Counted from the stretch's first letter, positions 1-6,094 are shown. The stretch is DNA of 7,085 bases from JBEEMU01 sp043778315 (GCA_043778315.1 JAYWGJ010000166.1:1-7085); one strand, 5' to 3'. Notes: generated by a model not told the origin, from the letters alone. Numbers and translations are program-made.

Positions 1-959
1 TTATCAATATGAACGGGCGTATGTACGACCCCGCGCTCGGGCGTATGCTCTCGCCCGACAACTACGCAGGCTTAGACGGCACTACGCAAAGCTACAACCG
101 ATACAGCTATGTACAGAACAACCCGCTCAAATATACCGACCCGACAGGGGAGTTTTTGATACCACTACTGATGGTGGCAGCATCTGTCGTGACAGCGACA
201 GTAGCTATAGTAGCCGTAACTGCAATCGTAGTTGCCTCGGTTTATTCTAATCCAATTCTATACAGTACTATTAATTTGACCACAGACGCAGTAAGTGCAG
301 CCTTTAGTGGTGGCTTAGATTTTGGTAATAACGCACGACGTGATAAAGCATGGAGCAATATTGACCCAACAGGTCGTTGGTCTAAAACGAATAAAGGACT
401 TCAAATTGCTGCTGGTTTGTTCGTTACGAATCCTAATCTTAGTGCGCAAGAACAAGAAAACGAGTTAAAATCTCGCTTCACTTGGCAATTACCACAGGAG
501 ATACTCGGGTATAATGCCGCACAACTTGACAATACATTTGACGGTGTAGAGGATGTGAGCTACTTTGATGGCGCTACCATAGTACGTTCCAAAGTAGGTT
601 CTGCACTTGAAAAAGATGGAATATTTACCTTGGGTAGCTATATTCATGGTAGTAGTTTGTTACCAAAGGACTTATCGGGTAAAAATACTACACTCCTACT
701 CCACGAGTATGGACATTATATACAAAGCCAAAAATTTGGACCGCGTTATCTACCTTTCTTTGCTTTACCAAGTATTATTAGTGCGGGTTTTTTTAATTCT
801 AGACATGACGGTTTTTACACCGAACAAGGCGCAAATTATTATGGTAATGAGTATAGAGCTAAGTACTATCCTGGTGTGATATGGAATACTAAGTTTGGTC
901 TTGACACTCCTAATAATTTTTTAGACGAATTTCTATTAAGATACCAAAAAGGATATTAA
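1..959 (+). CDS. Rhs/YD-repeat protein, C-terminal end (5' partial), with HEYGH metallopeptidase-like tail
   Basis: This is the end of a long Rhs gene. The frame is open upstream of the ATG at 9 (Ile-Asn precede it), so that ATG is internal and the gene starts outside the window. Numbering from that Met, residues 1-47 are the Rhs-associated core end (MNGRMYDPALGRMLSPD, then YNRYSYVQNNPLKYTDPTGE). In this family the core forms a shell and the sequence behind DPTGE is the variable tail. The tail has a hydrophobic stretch at about 49-79, then TLGSYIHG, then HEYGH at 232-236, a classic HExxH zinc motif, and TEQGAN with Glu272 as a possible third ligand, as in gluzincins. From memory, HEYGHYxQSQ plus an EQxAN motif recurs in Bacteroidota Rhs tails. 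Base composition changes sharply to AT-rich after the core, as is usual for exchanged toxin tails. Peptidase or toxin activity is inferred; target and export route are unknown. Confidence 0.9.
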   Translation, partial: INMNGRMYDPALGRMLSPDNYAGLDGTTQSYNRYSYVQNNPLKYTDPTGEFLIPLLMVAASVVTATVAIVAVTAIVVASVYSNPILYSTINLTTDAVSAAFSGGLDFGNNARRDKAWSNIDPTGRWSKTNKGLQIAAGLFVTNPNLSAQEQENELKSRFTWQLPQEILGYNAAQLDNTFDGVEDVSYFDGATIVRSKVGSALEKDGIFTLGSYIHGSSLLPKDLSGKNTTLLLHEYGHYIQSQKFGPRYLPFFALPSIISAGFFNSRHDGFYTEQGANYYGNEYRAKYYPGVIWNTKFGLDTPNNFLDEFLLRYQKGY

Positions 960-982
960 TCACCACATAAATCAATATCATC

Positions 983-1396
983 ATGAAAAATATAAATATA
1001 ATTGTAATTATCGTAGTGTGTCTAAGTACCATAGCTTGTGTACGCGAGACAGCTACCTGCCATACTAAATTGCACATTGATAATAATTCTAATAAAGACA
1101 TTTACTGGATAGAAGAATCTTATTCTGCAAAAGATACTATATTGAGTAAGACTTATAAAATTACAGATAGAGAAAAAATTAATAAATCTGGAACAGGCTA
1201 TCTATATCTTACATACTGTATAGAGTCAACTGTAAATAAACAACCCGAGCAGAAACTCTACCTTACGCTGCTCGATGCGGCAGTAGTAGAGAGTACGCCT
1301 TGGGATACTATCTGCAAAAAAGACATGGTATTGAAACGGTACAAACTCAGTGTAGCCGATTTGATGCGTATGGATTTTACAGTTACTTATCCATAA
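983..1396 (+). CDS. Small lipoprotein, paralogue 1, candidate immunity or partner of the Rhs tail
   Basis: This 137-residue protein has a short lipoprotein signal peptide: an Ile/Val-rich core and a lipobox ending at Cys19 (STIAC), so it should be lipidated and anchored in the envelope. The mature part starts with an ETxTCH motif (Cys26) and SNKDIYW (36-42). Further cysteines lie at 79 and 111. The last 45 residues, containing VESTPWDTICKKDMVLKRY and ending in TVTYP, are identical in the next gene. I recall similar small Bacteroidota lipoproteins ending in a PWDT...VLKRYxLxxxDLxxxxxxxTYP block, with no function known to me. It begins 23 bases behind the Rhs stop and shares its AT-rich composition, so the two probably moved together and may be co-transcribed. 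An immunity role is inferred from position only. No clear Shine-Dalgarno site is present, which is normal in this phylum. Confidence 0.85.
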   Translation: MKNINIIVIIVVCLSTIACVRETATCHTKLHIDNNSNKDIYWIEESYSAKDTILSKTYKITDREKINKSGTGYLYLTYCIESTVNKQPEQKLYLTLLDAAVVESTPWDTICKKDMVLKRYKLSVADLMRMDFTVTYP

Positions 1397-1408
1397 ATCA
1401 ATATCATC

Positions 1409-1810
1409 ATGGAAAATAAAAATATCATCATCATCATAATTGCTGCACTATGCCTAACCATTATGGCTTGTAAGTATGAGACAGATACCTGTCATAGAAC
1501 CTTATACATCAAAAATATCTCTAATAAAGATATTTACTGGATGCAGTTTTCTTCTGATACGATATTAGATAGAGCTTATAAAGCTATATATAAGCTTAAA
1601 AAATCCGAAACTTATGGTACGCGACCCTCTTTGGACTGTATAGAGGTAACTTTAGACCAGGGGCAACGAACTTATCTTACGCTGCTCGATGCTGCGGTAG
1701 TAGAGAGTACGCCTTGGGATACTATCTGCAAAAAGGATATGGTATTGAAGCGGTACAAGCTGAGTGTAGCCGATTTGATGCGCATGGATTTTACAGTTAC
1801 TTATCCATAA
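1409..1810 (+). CDS. Small lipoprotein, paralogue 2, tandem duplicate of the preceding gene
   Basis: This 133-residue paralogue of the preceding gene has an Ile-rich signal peptide and a lipobox ending at Cys21 (TIMAC). It keeps ETDTCH (Cys28), SNKDIYW, a mid-protein Cys and the C-terminal block (residues 89-133), which is identical to the first copy at protein level. The middle section (about residues 45-88) differs strongly in sequence and slightly in length. The gene starts 12 bases after the upstream stop, behind the same 20-base leader as the first copy, so it arose by tandem duplication of a unit of about 420 bp. As with its neighbour, envelope anchoring is well supported and an immunity or partner role for the Rhs tail is inference. 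A diverged middle with a fixed end would fit a family in which one part determines specificity. Confidence 0.85.
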   Translation: MENKNIIIIIIAALCLTIMACKYETDTCHRTLYIKNISNKDIYWMQFSSDTILDRAYKAIYKLKKSETYGTRPSLDCIEVTLDQGQRTYLTLLDAAVVESTPWDTICKKDMVLKRYKLSVADLMRMDFTVTYP

Positions 1811-1861
1811 ATGTATTGTATTGGTATCGATATTATTTCACAATCAAACCCACAATCTCCC

Positions 1862-2347
1862 ATGAAAAAACTATTTTTCGCCGCGATAGCGGTAGTTACT
1901 GCGGCGAGTGCCGCCGCGCAAACGCAAGCCTGCGCTTATCCGCAGCAGACCTACTGCGTACTGATGTACAAATACGATGATGCGGGCAACCGCATAGAGC
2001 GGTCGCTGCAGCAAGCCTGCACCTGCATAGGTAGGGCGGGTCGTAGCGCGCCGTCTATTACCGACAACGGCACTGCGCCCGCCTCGAGCATAGCCCGAGG
2101 CGGCGCAGCTATCGCGAGCATCAGCCCGAACCCTACCGCCGACGGCGTAGTCGTGCTGTTTTCGGAGGCAGTAGCGAACGCTACCGTGATAGTGAGCGAC
2201 AGCAACGGCAAGCAGCTTGGCATACAAACCGTATCAGGCAGCAGCCTCGACCTCAGCCTCGGCAGCTACCCTGCGGGCATCTATTCCATCACCCTCCGCA
2301 CCGATGCGTCAGTGCAGACGCAGCGCGTCGCCAAAATAGATAAATAA
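1862..2347 (+). CDS. Small secreted protein with one YD-like motif and a T9SS type A sorting tail
   Basis: A 161-residue protein starting at the ATG at 1862. The frame is open further upstream, to an ATG at 1811, but only the downstream start gives a proper signal peptide (MKKLFFAAIAVVTAASAAAQ, cleavage probably at the AAAQ). A Cys-rich stretch follows, with the YD-like motif YKYDDAGNRIER (about residues 37-48), the signature of Rhs/YD repeats, here only once. After a low-complexity Ala/Ser linker comes a C-terminal domain of about 70 residues with SPNPTADG and LGSYPAGIYSITL, typical of the T9SS type A (Por) sorting domain. The protein should therefore cross the outer membrane by T9SS and be released or attached at the surface. 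I recall such short YD-motif/T9SS proteins beside Rhs genes in this phylum. The function is unknown. Its GC content is much higher than that of the lipoprotein genes before it. Confidence 0.85.
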   Translation: MKKLFFAAIAVVTAASAAAQTQACAYPQQTYCVLMYKYDDAGNRIERSLQQACTCIGRAGRSAPSITDNGTAPASSIARGGAAIASISPNPTADGVVVLFSEAVANATVIVSDSNGKQLGIQTVSGSSLDLSLGSYPAGIYSITLRTDASVQTQRVAKIDK

Positions 2348-2369
2348 AACTTTATAGTGAACAGATAAC

Positions 2370-2461
2370 AGTGAACAACGTACAGTGAACAGACGGCGAC
2401 CCTGGAAGGGTCAAATGTGCGTAGCCGTAGGTGCAACCTACGGAATAAATTAAAAATCGCG
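2370..2461 (+). repeat. Intergenic double stem-loop repeat, copy 1
   Basis: The copy begins with short repeats of agtgaaca, then has two perfect inverted repeats. GACCCT/AGGGTC (loop GGA) lies at 2398-2412, and CCGTAGGT/ACCTACGG (loop GCA) at 2425-2443. It ends with ggaataaattaa and tcgcga. The second copy starts 97 bases later and is nearly identical. I recall similar motifs dispersed between genes in Bacteroidota, function unknown. Confidence 0.85.
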
Positions 2462-2466
2462 ATTAT

Positions 2467-2560
2467 AGTGAACAACGAACAGTGAACAGTCGGCGACCCT
2501 GGAAGGGTCAAATGTGCGTGGTTCCGTAGGTGCAACCTACGGAATAAATTAATAGTCGCG
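2467..2560 (+). repeat. Intergenic double stem-loop repeat, copy 2
   Basis: This copy has the same order of parts as copy 1. Stem-loop GACCCT/AGGGTC is at 2495-2509 and CCGTAGGT/ACCTACGG at 2524-2542. Both stems and both three-base loops are unchanged. The differences fall in the spacer between the stems (gtgcgtag against gtgcgtggtt) and a few flanking bases, so the structured parts are the conserved parts. Confidence 0.85.
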
Positions 2561-2583
2561 ACGGTCTGACCCACGTTTTGCGT

Positions 2584-2607
2584 AGAACCACAATATTTTG
2601 TGGTTCT
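2584..2607. repeat. 24-base palindrome, copy 1
   Basis: Arms AGAACCACAA and TTGTGGTTCT enclose a TATT loop, giving a perfect 10-bp stem. No T-run follows, so it does not look like an intrinsic terminator. It recurs at 2710-2731. Confidence 0.85.
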
Positions 2608-2652
2608 CACCCGACGGCATTCTCTTCCGCAGGAAGAGCTAAAAACGCCCGT

Positions 2653-2684
2653 CTCCCTCCTCCGAGGGGTTGGGGGTGGCTCTT
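2653..2684 (+). repeat. C-then-G-rich dispersed motif, copy 1
   Basis: The motif reads ctccctcctccgaggggt followed by tgggggtggctctt. The CTCC...GGGG halves can pair as a weak hairpin. Related copies are at 2775-2808 and, inside a coding region, at 2860-2889. I recall similar motifs as dispersed repeats in Bacteroidota genomes. Confidence 0.7.
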
Positions 2685-2709
2685 TTCCGCACGACAATAA
2701 AAACAAAAT

Positions 2710-2731
2710 AACCACAATATTTTGTGGTTCT
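2710..2731. repeat. Palindrome, copy 2
   Basis: Arms AACCACAA and TTGTGGTT around the same TATT loop form a perfect 8-bp stem. The right side keeps the full TTGTGGTTCT arm of copy 1, but the left outer bases have changed. The separation of about 125 bases from copy 1 brackets the C/G-rich motif at 2653-2684. Confidence 0.8.
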
Positions 2732-2774
2732 AACGACAACAGGGTATAACCTTATTTCCTAACCGCCTCTACGG

Positions 2775-2808
2775 CTTCCCTCCTTATGGAGGGGTCGGGA
2801 GAGGCTCT
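2775..2808 (+). repeat. C-then-G-rich dispersed motif, copy 2
   Basis: It reads cttccctccttatggagggg followed by tcgggagaggctct. CCTCC/GGAGG pairs around a short loop. It lies directly before the start codon at 2820 and would occupy much of the 5' leader of that gene. Confidence 0.7.
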
Positions 2809-2819
2809 CCTTTCCACCT

Positions 2820-3701
2820 ATGAAAAAGCTCCTTCTCCTCTCTTTTTTGACCTACCTGTCTCCCCTCCTCGGAGGGTTCGGCGGAAGCTACGGCTACGCA
2901 CAAACCGCCGCGCCCGATATAGAGTGGCAGCGATGCTACGGCGGCGGCGGACATGATGGTGTAACGGGAGCGGTTTTTGGTACGCCTTGGCAACCCGACG
3001 AGGTAGGAATTTTTGATGGAAATGTAGTGGTATTGAATGATGGGAGTATGGTGTTTGCCACTAATGTAGGGATAGGAGTAAATGCAACAACAGGAGCAAA
3101 CGAGTACGATGGCGACGCAGCACCCGTGTCAGCCAATTACCAATTTGGCGTAATCAATTGGATAGTTAAAGTATCTCCGCGTGGCACTATTATATGGAAA
3201 AAGCATTTAACGCCGTTTATCGTGCAGTTTATCACCAAAACGAACGACGGCGGTTTTTTAATTAGCGGCAACGCAGTTATATCCCCTAATTTACCGCTTC
3301 CGTTTGGTGATGATATTATTGTCAAAATAGACGCTACGGGTACCGAGCAGTGGCGCAAAGTACTGCACAACTGGTCGCGGACAAGCTCAGGGGATAAAAG
3401 CATTTTTTATACCAAACACGTCAAACCTACTAATGATGGCGGCTATATCGCGGTAAGTATGGAGGCATTGGAAGAGCCAAATTTTTCTGGCACCTTCGCC
3501 TGCGACTCTACGCACACCTTTGGTATGGGCAGTACCACTTTTTCTATTAGCAAAACAGATGCCTTAGGTAATATAGTATGGCAGCGCTGTATCGCTACGC
3601 CAGGGCAACCGCATGGAATACGCACTATCGGTACAGCAAACTGCCGACGGCGGCTATGTGTTGGCAGGTTCTACGACTCCCGAAGGAACACTCGAGGGTA
3701 A
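2820..3701 (+). CDS. N-terminal part of a T9SS-exported surface protein (frameshifted), DGG-repeat propeller-like region
   Basis: A 293-residue frame beginning with a signal peptide (MKKLLLLSFLTYL, cleavage probably before Gln28). Behind it is a repetitive region with WQRCYGG (37-43) and NDGG motifs (NDGGFLISG at 142-150, NDGGYIAVS at 205-213), alternating with VKI...W(K/R)K strands. This is the usual front half of Bacteroidota proteins built of W-K/R...TxDGGYxxxG repeats, which probably form a beta-propeller-like fold. The frame stays sensible to WQRC near 3591. After that it becomes unrelated sequence (IATPGQPHGIRTIG, then an Arg-rich end) up to the stop at 3699-3701. The expected continuation, NRMEYALSVQQTADGGY, is in the +1 frame. 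It is one gene with the CDS that follows, split by an indel that may be real or a sequencing error. Confidence 0.8.
   Translation: MKKLLLLSFLTYLSPLLGGFGGSYGYAQTAAPDIEWQRCYGGGGHDGVTGAVFGTPWQPDEVGIFDGNVVVLNDGSMVFATNVGIGVNATTGANEYDGDAAPVSANYQFGVINWIVKVSPRGTIIWKKHLTPFIVQFITKTNDGGFLISGNAVISPNLPLPFGDDIIVKIDATGTEQWRKVLHNWSRTSSGDKSIFYTKHVKPTNDGGYIAVSMEALEEPNFSGTFACDSTHTFGMGSTTFSISKTDALGNIVWQRCIATPGQPHGIRTIGTANCRRRLCVGRFYDSRRNTRG
2860..2889 (+). repeat. C-then-G-rich motif, copy 3, inside the signal-peptide region of the next gene
   Basis: It reads ctcccctcctcggagggttc followed by ggcggaagct, aligning with copies 1 and 2. It is translated as part of residues 13-23 (LSPLLGGFGGS) of the protein starting at 2820, in the second half of its signal peptide. 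Confidence 0.7.
3592..3612 (+). other. Frameshift site joining the two halves of the surface-protein gene
   Basis: Homology-like repeat sequence runs in frame to WQRC (about 3591) and resumes one base on, at G-N-R-M-E-Y (codons from 3604). In the second frame the nearest upstream stop is at 3574-3576 and there is no start codon between it and 3613. The switch is equal to one extra base or two missing bases. I see no slippery heptamer or long homopolymer here, which argues against programmed frameshifting. Confidence 0.75.
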
Positions 3702-5997
3702 AATATTGGTCATGAAATTAGACCCTTCGGGTGTTACGCAGTGGCGTAAAACTTACGGCGGCTCGTCACTGTCGTATGCACACAGTATTTTCCAAACCGC
3801 CGACGGCGGCTATATCGTATCTGGTGCTACTTCTACTAACGACGGTGATTTTGCAGGTCTCAATCAGTTCAGCAACCCCGTACCTACTATGTACCTATCA
3901 CAACAATACGAAAATGCGTGTTGGCTCAAAATTAACAGTACGGGCGATATAGTTTGGAAAAAAGTGCTTGGCGGAGAAGAGAGCGAACGCTGTTTATGGA
4001 CAGAGCCGACCCGCGACGGTGGCTTTGTAGCGGTATCGCATATTTGGGTGCCTTACGGCACACCTGCAAACGACCGCACAACTTGGGTAACTAAGCACGA
4101 CGCGAACGGCGACCTTGTTTGGCAAAAATATATTGGCGGTTATACGCCAGTCGGATATGTACTTAGTTTTACACCTAATTTATATTATCGCTATAATGGT
4201 GGGCAGTGTATTCGCGAAACACCCGATAATGGCTTTGTGGTTTACGGCTTGGCATTTAGAGAAGGACAAGATGTATGTGGTATGTTTCCATCTATCTATA
4301 CTCCTCGAGATTTATGGCTATGTAAGCTCGGACCTAATCCCAAAAACCCGCCCGAGATAGCAGGTGAGCTTGCCTTGACCTGCGGCGCACCGACCACTAC
4401 GCTCACTGTGCGCGACACATCTTATCAAGCCATCACGGGCTATCTTTGGGATAGCGGCGCGACTACGCAGGCGGTTACCGTCGGCGTAGGGACTTACACC
4501 GTCACCGTTACCTACGAAAACCGTTGCACCCGCAGCCTCACCGCAGCCGTGACCCTCGGCGGCGGTCTCACCTTCAATCCGCCTACGGTAGTACCGCAAT
4601 TGTGTACCAAAGGTGGCAGTTTCAGCGTGACCGCTAATAACGGCACTGCGCCCTATATTTATCAAAACAGCCAAGGGACGCTTACCAACACCCTCTCCGC
4701 GCTCCCCGCCGCCACCTACACCGTCACCGCGACCGACAATAACGGCTGCACGGGCAGCACGCAGATAGTCGTGAGCAGCCGCACAGATACGATATTGCCT
4801 ACGCTCACGGCAGCACAGCCGCGCTGCGCCACACAAACGGGGAGCATCGCCGCCGCGCCGCAAGGCGGAACTGCGCCGTATAGTATTTTACCGACAACAT
4901 TAATTGGGCTTTCGCCTAATACTTATACGGTTTCTGTGACCGATGCGAACGGCTGCACCGCTACCGCTACGCAAATCATCAACGCCGCGCCCGCGCTGCT
5001 CACCGCCGCACTCACGACGCAAAACGGCACTTGCGGACAAGCGAATGCGAGTATCTCGGTCGCGCCGCAAGGCGGAACTGCGCCTTATATTATTTTACCA
5101 ACCACATTAATTGGGCTTTCGCCCAATACTTATACGGTGTCCGTGACCGATGCGAACGGCTGCGCGACGACCGCGACGGCGGTACTCACCGCAACGCCAC
5201 CAATTACCGCTACGCTCACGGCGACCACGCCGCTTTGCCGCGACGAACCGACGGGCAGTATTCGCGTCAGCAATATACAAAACGCGGTCGCGCCCGTGGG
5301 TTTTGCGGTAGATAATGGCAGCTTTACGCCAATAAATCCGATACAAAATATAAGCGCAGGACTGCATACGGCGCGTTTGCTCGATGCGTCGGGCTGCGAC
5401 TGGCAAGACACGATACGGCTTGCTAATCCGCCGTTACTTACAGTCAGTATTGGGCGCGATACGTCCGTACAGCTCGGCGACAGCCTGCGATTTACGGCTA
5501 CCGTGACAGGTGCTGCGCCTGCTGCCGCCGTGCAATATGCGTGGTCGTGCGGCGCGGGCGGGAGTCAGCCGACGCTTTGGCTACAAGCCAAAAATAACGA
5601 AAAATGCACCGTCACGGTCACGGACGCGAACGGCTGCACCGCTACCGCGACGCGACAAATCAGCATCAAAGACGCAACGGCGGTGTATATACCAACCGCT
5701 TTTTCGCCGAACGACGACGGCAACAACGATGATTTTGCGATATATGGCGGCGTGTCGGTCGTGGCAATAAAAGTAGTACGCATTTTTGACCGTTGGGGCG
5801 AATTGGTGTATGAAGCCTTCGACCGCGCCCCAAATACCGCGCTATGGAACGGCAATTGGTCGGCGCATAGCAACGTAAACTCGCAAAATACGGATTTGCA
5901 AAAAGCAATAATAGATGTGTATGTGTATTACACCGAAATAGAACTGATAGACGGCTCGGTGCGGCGGTTCACGGGCGATGTGACGGTGCTGCGGTAG
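3613..5997 (+). CDS. C-terminal part of the surface protein: DGG repeats, SprB-like repeats, CHU_C type B sorting domain
   Basis: A 794-residue frame whose ATG at 3613 is probably internal to the gene starting at 2820. Residues 1-240 continue the repeats (TADGGYVLAG near 10, TADGGYIVSG near 62, TRDGGF near 133, TPDNGF near 203). Residues about 253-316 form an Ig/PKD-like domain. Residues 317-608 hold SprB-like repeats of the CxxxxGSIxxxxxGGTAPY...LSPNTYTVSVTDANGC type. Residues 609-688 form another PKD-like domain ending TVTVTDANGCTATAT. The C-terminus is a CHU_C (gliding-motility-associated) domain with FSPNDDGNND at 697-706 and RIFDRWGE at 723-730, ending in VTVLR. That domain directs T9SS type B export and surface attachment. 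The role is probably adhesin-like; no catalytic motif is visible. The stop TAG at 5995 is in the same frame as the Rhs remnant behind it. Confidence 0.85.
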   Translation: MEYALSVQQTADGGYVLAGSTTPEGTLEGKILVMKLDPSGVTQWRKTYGGSSLSYAHSIFQTADGGYIVSGATSTNDGDFAGLNQFSNPVPTMYLSQQYENACWLKINSTGDIVWKKVLGGEESERCLWTEPTRDGGFVAVSHIWVPYGTPANDRTTWVTKHDANGDLVWQKYIGGYTPVGYVLSFTPNLYYRYNGGQCIRETPDNGFVVYGLAFREGQDVCGMFPSIYTPRDLWLCKLGPNPKNPPEIAGELALTCGAPTTTLTVRDTSYQAITGYLWDSGATTQAVTVGVGTYTVTVTYENRCTRSLTAAVTLGGGLTFNPPTVVPQLCTKGGSFSVTANNGTAPYIYQNSQGTLTNTLSALPAATYTVTATDNNGCTGSTQIVVSSRTDTILPTLTAAQPRCATQTGSIAAAPQGGTAPYSILPTTLIGLSPNTYTVSVTDANGCTATATQIINAAPALLTAALTTQNGTCGQANASISVAPQGGTAPYIILPTTLIGLSPNTYTVSVTDANGCATTATAVLTATPPITATLTATTPLCRDEPTGSIRVSNIQNAVAPVGFAVDNGSFTPINPIQNISAGLHTARLLDASGCDWQDTIRLANPPLLTVSIGRDTSVQLGDSLRFTATVTGAAPAAAVQYAWSCGAGGSQPTLWLQAKNNEKCTVTVTDANGCTATATRQISIKDATAVYIPTAFSPNDDGNNDDFAIYGGVSVVAIKVVRIFDRWGELVYEAFDRAPNTALWNGNWSAHSNVNSQNTDLQKAIIDVYVYYTEIELIDGSVRRFTGDVTVLR
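4855..5163 (+). repeat. Internal 207-bp (69-residue) tandem repeat encoding SprB-like modules
   Basis: The 102-base segments 4855-4956 and 5062-5163 are nearly identical at DNA level, both encoding APQGGTAPY...ILPTTLIGLSPNTYTV and then SVTDANGC. Their starts are 207 bases apart, exactly 69 codons. A more diverged piece of the same module (TVTVTDANGCTATAT) is found at about 5609-5655. The preserved nucleotide identity points to recent duplication or ongoing recombination between modules. Confidence 0.85.
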
Positions 5998-6000
5998 TAC

Positions 6001-6094
6001 GAACGTGCGACGGGACGCTGTTCCGTCGACATACACACGCCGAAACAGCGTTTCGGCGCACTTCCACCGAAAAAGCGTTTCGGCGCACTTTCAC
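6001..6094. repeat. Cluster of three related hairpins including a 27-base tandem repeat
   Basis: Hairpin 1 (6008-6028) pairs CGACGG with CCGTCG. Hairpin 2 (6038-6058) is perfect: CGCCGAAAC, loop AGC, GTTTCGGCG. Hairpin 3 (6067-6083) pairs CCGAAA with TTTCGG. Hairpin 1 read on the other strand has the same AACAGCGT centre as hairpin 2. The blocks 6041-6067 and 6068-6094 are 27-base tandem copies identical at 25 positions. There is no T-run, so a terminator role for the gene ending at 5997 is possible but not shown. Confidence 0.8.

Larger units (their letters stand above)
966..1810 (+). repeat. Tandem gene duplication of about 420 bp covering both lipoprotein genes and their leaders
   Basis: Unit 1 runs from about 966 to 1391 and unit 2 from 1392 to about 1806. 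Both open with an identical 20-base leader (966-985 and 1392-1411) that includes the start codon. Both end in a conserved segment (1259-1396 and 1673-1810) that differs at nine positions, all synonymous third-codon changes. The sequence after the second unit again begins with ccataaat, then diverges, which marks the right border of the duplication. Confidence 0.85.
2348..2819. other. Gene-free interval of 472 bases filled with three repeat families
   Basis: No believable gene lies here; the long antisense reading frame over 2281-2739 is created by the repeats. The interval holds two copies of a unit of about 93 bases with two stem-loops each (2370-2461, 2467-2560), two copies of a palindrome (2584-2607, 2710-2731) and two copies of a C-then-G-rich motif (2653-2684, 2775-2808). 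A third copy of that motif lies in the following gene. I could not identify a convincing Bacteroidota promoter for the gene at 2820. Confidence 0.8.

Noticed and set aside
1811..1861. ATG at 1811 as start of the T9SS type A protein
   Set aside because: It would put 17 residues without signal-peptide character before the clear MKKLFFAAIA signal peptide starting at 1862.
2370..2560. CRISPR-like array
   Set aside because: Only two units of about 93 bases with no short spacers between repeats and no cas genes in the window.
2281..2739. 152-residue antisense frame
   Set aside because: Its translation consists of the intergenic repeat units read backwards (the NLFRRLHLR block occurs twice), it overlaps the end of a real gene, and it has no protein-like features.
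2348..2819. Promoter with Bacteroidota -7/-33 motifs upstream of 2820
   Set aside because: I found no TAnnTTTG with a suitably spaced TTG; candidates were too weak to list.
4318..5411. Long antisense frames within the SprB-like region
   Set aside because: They are Arg/Ala-rich shadows caused by GC-rich repetitive codons of the real + strand gene.
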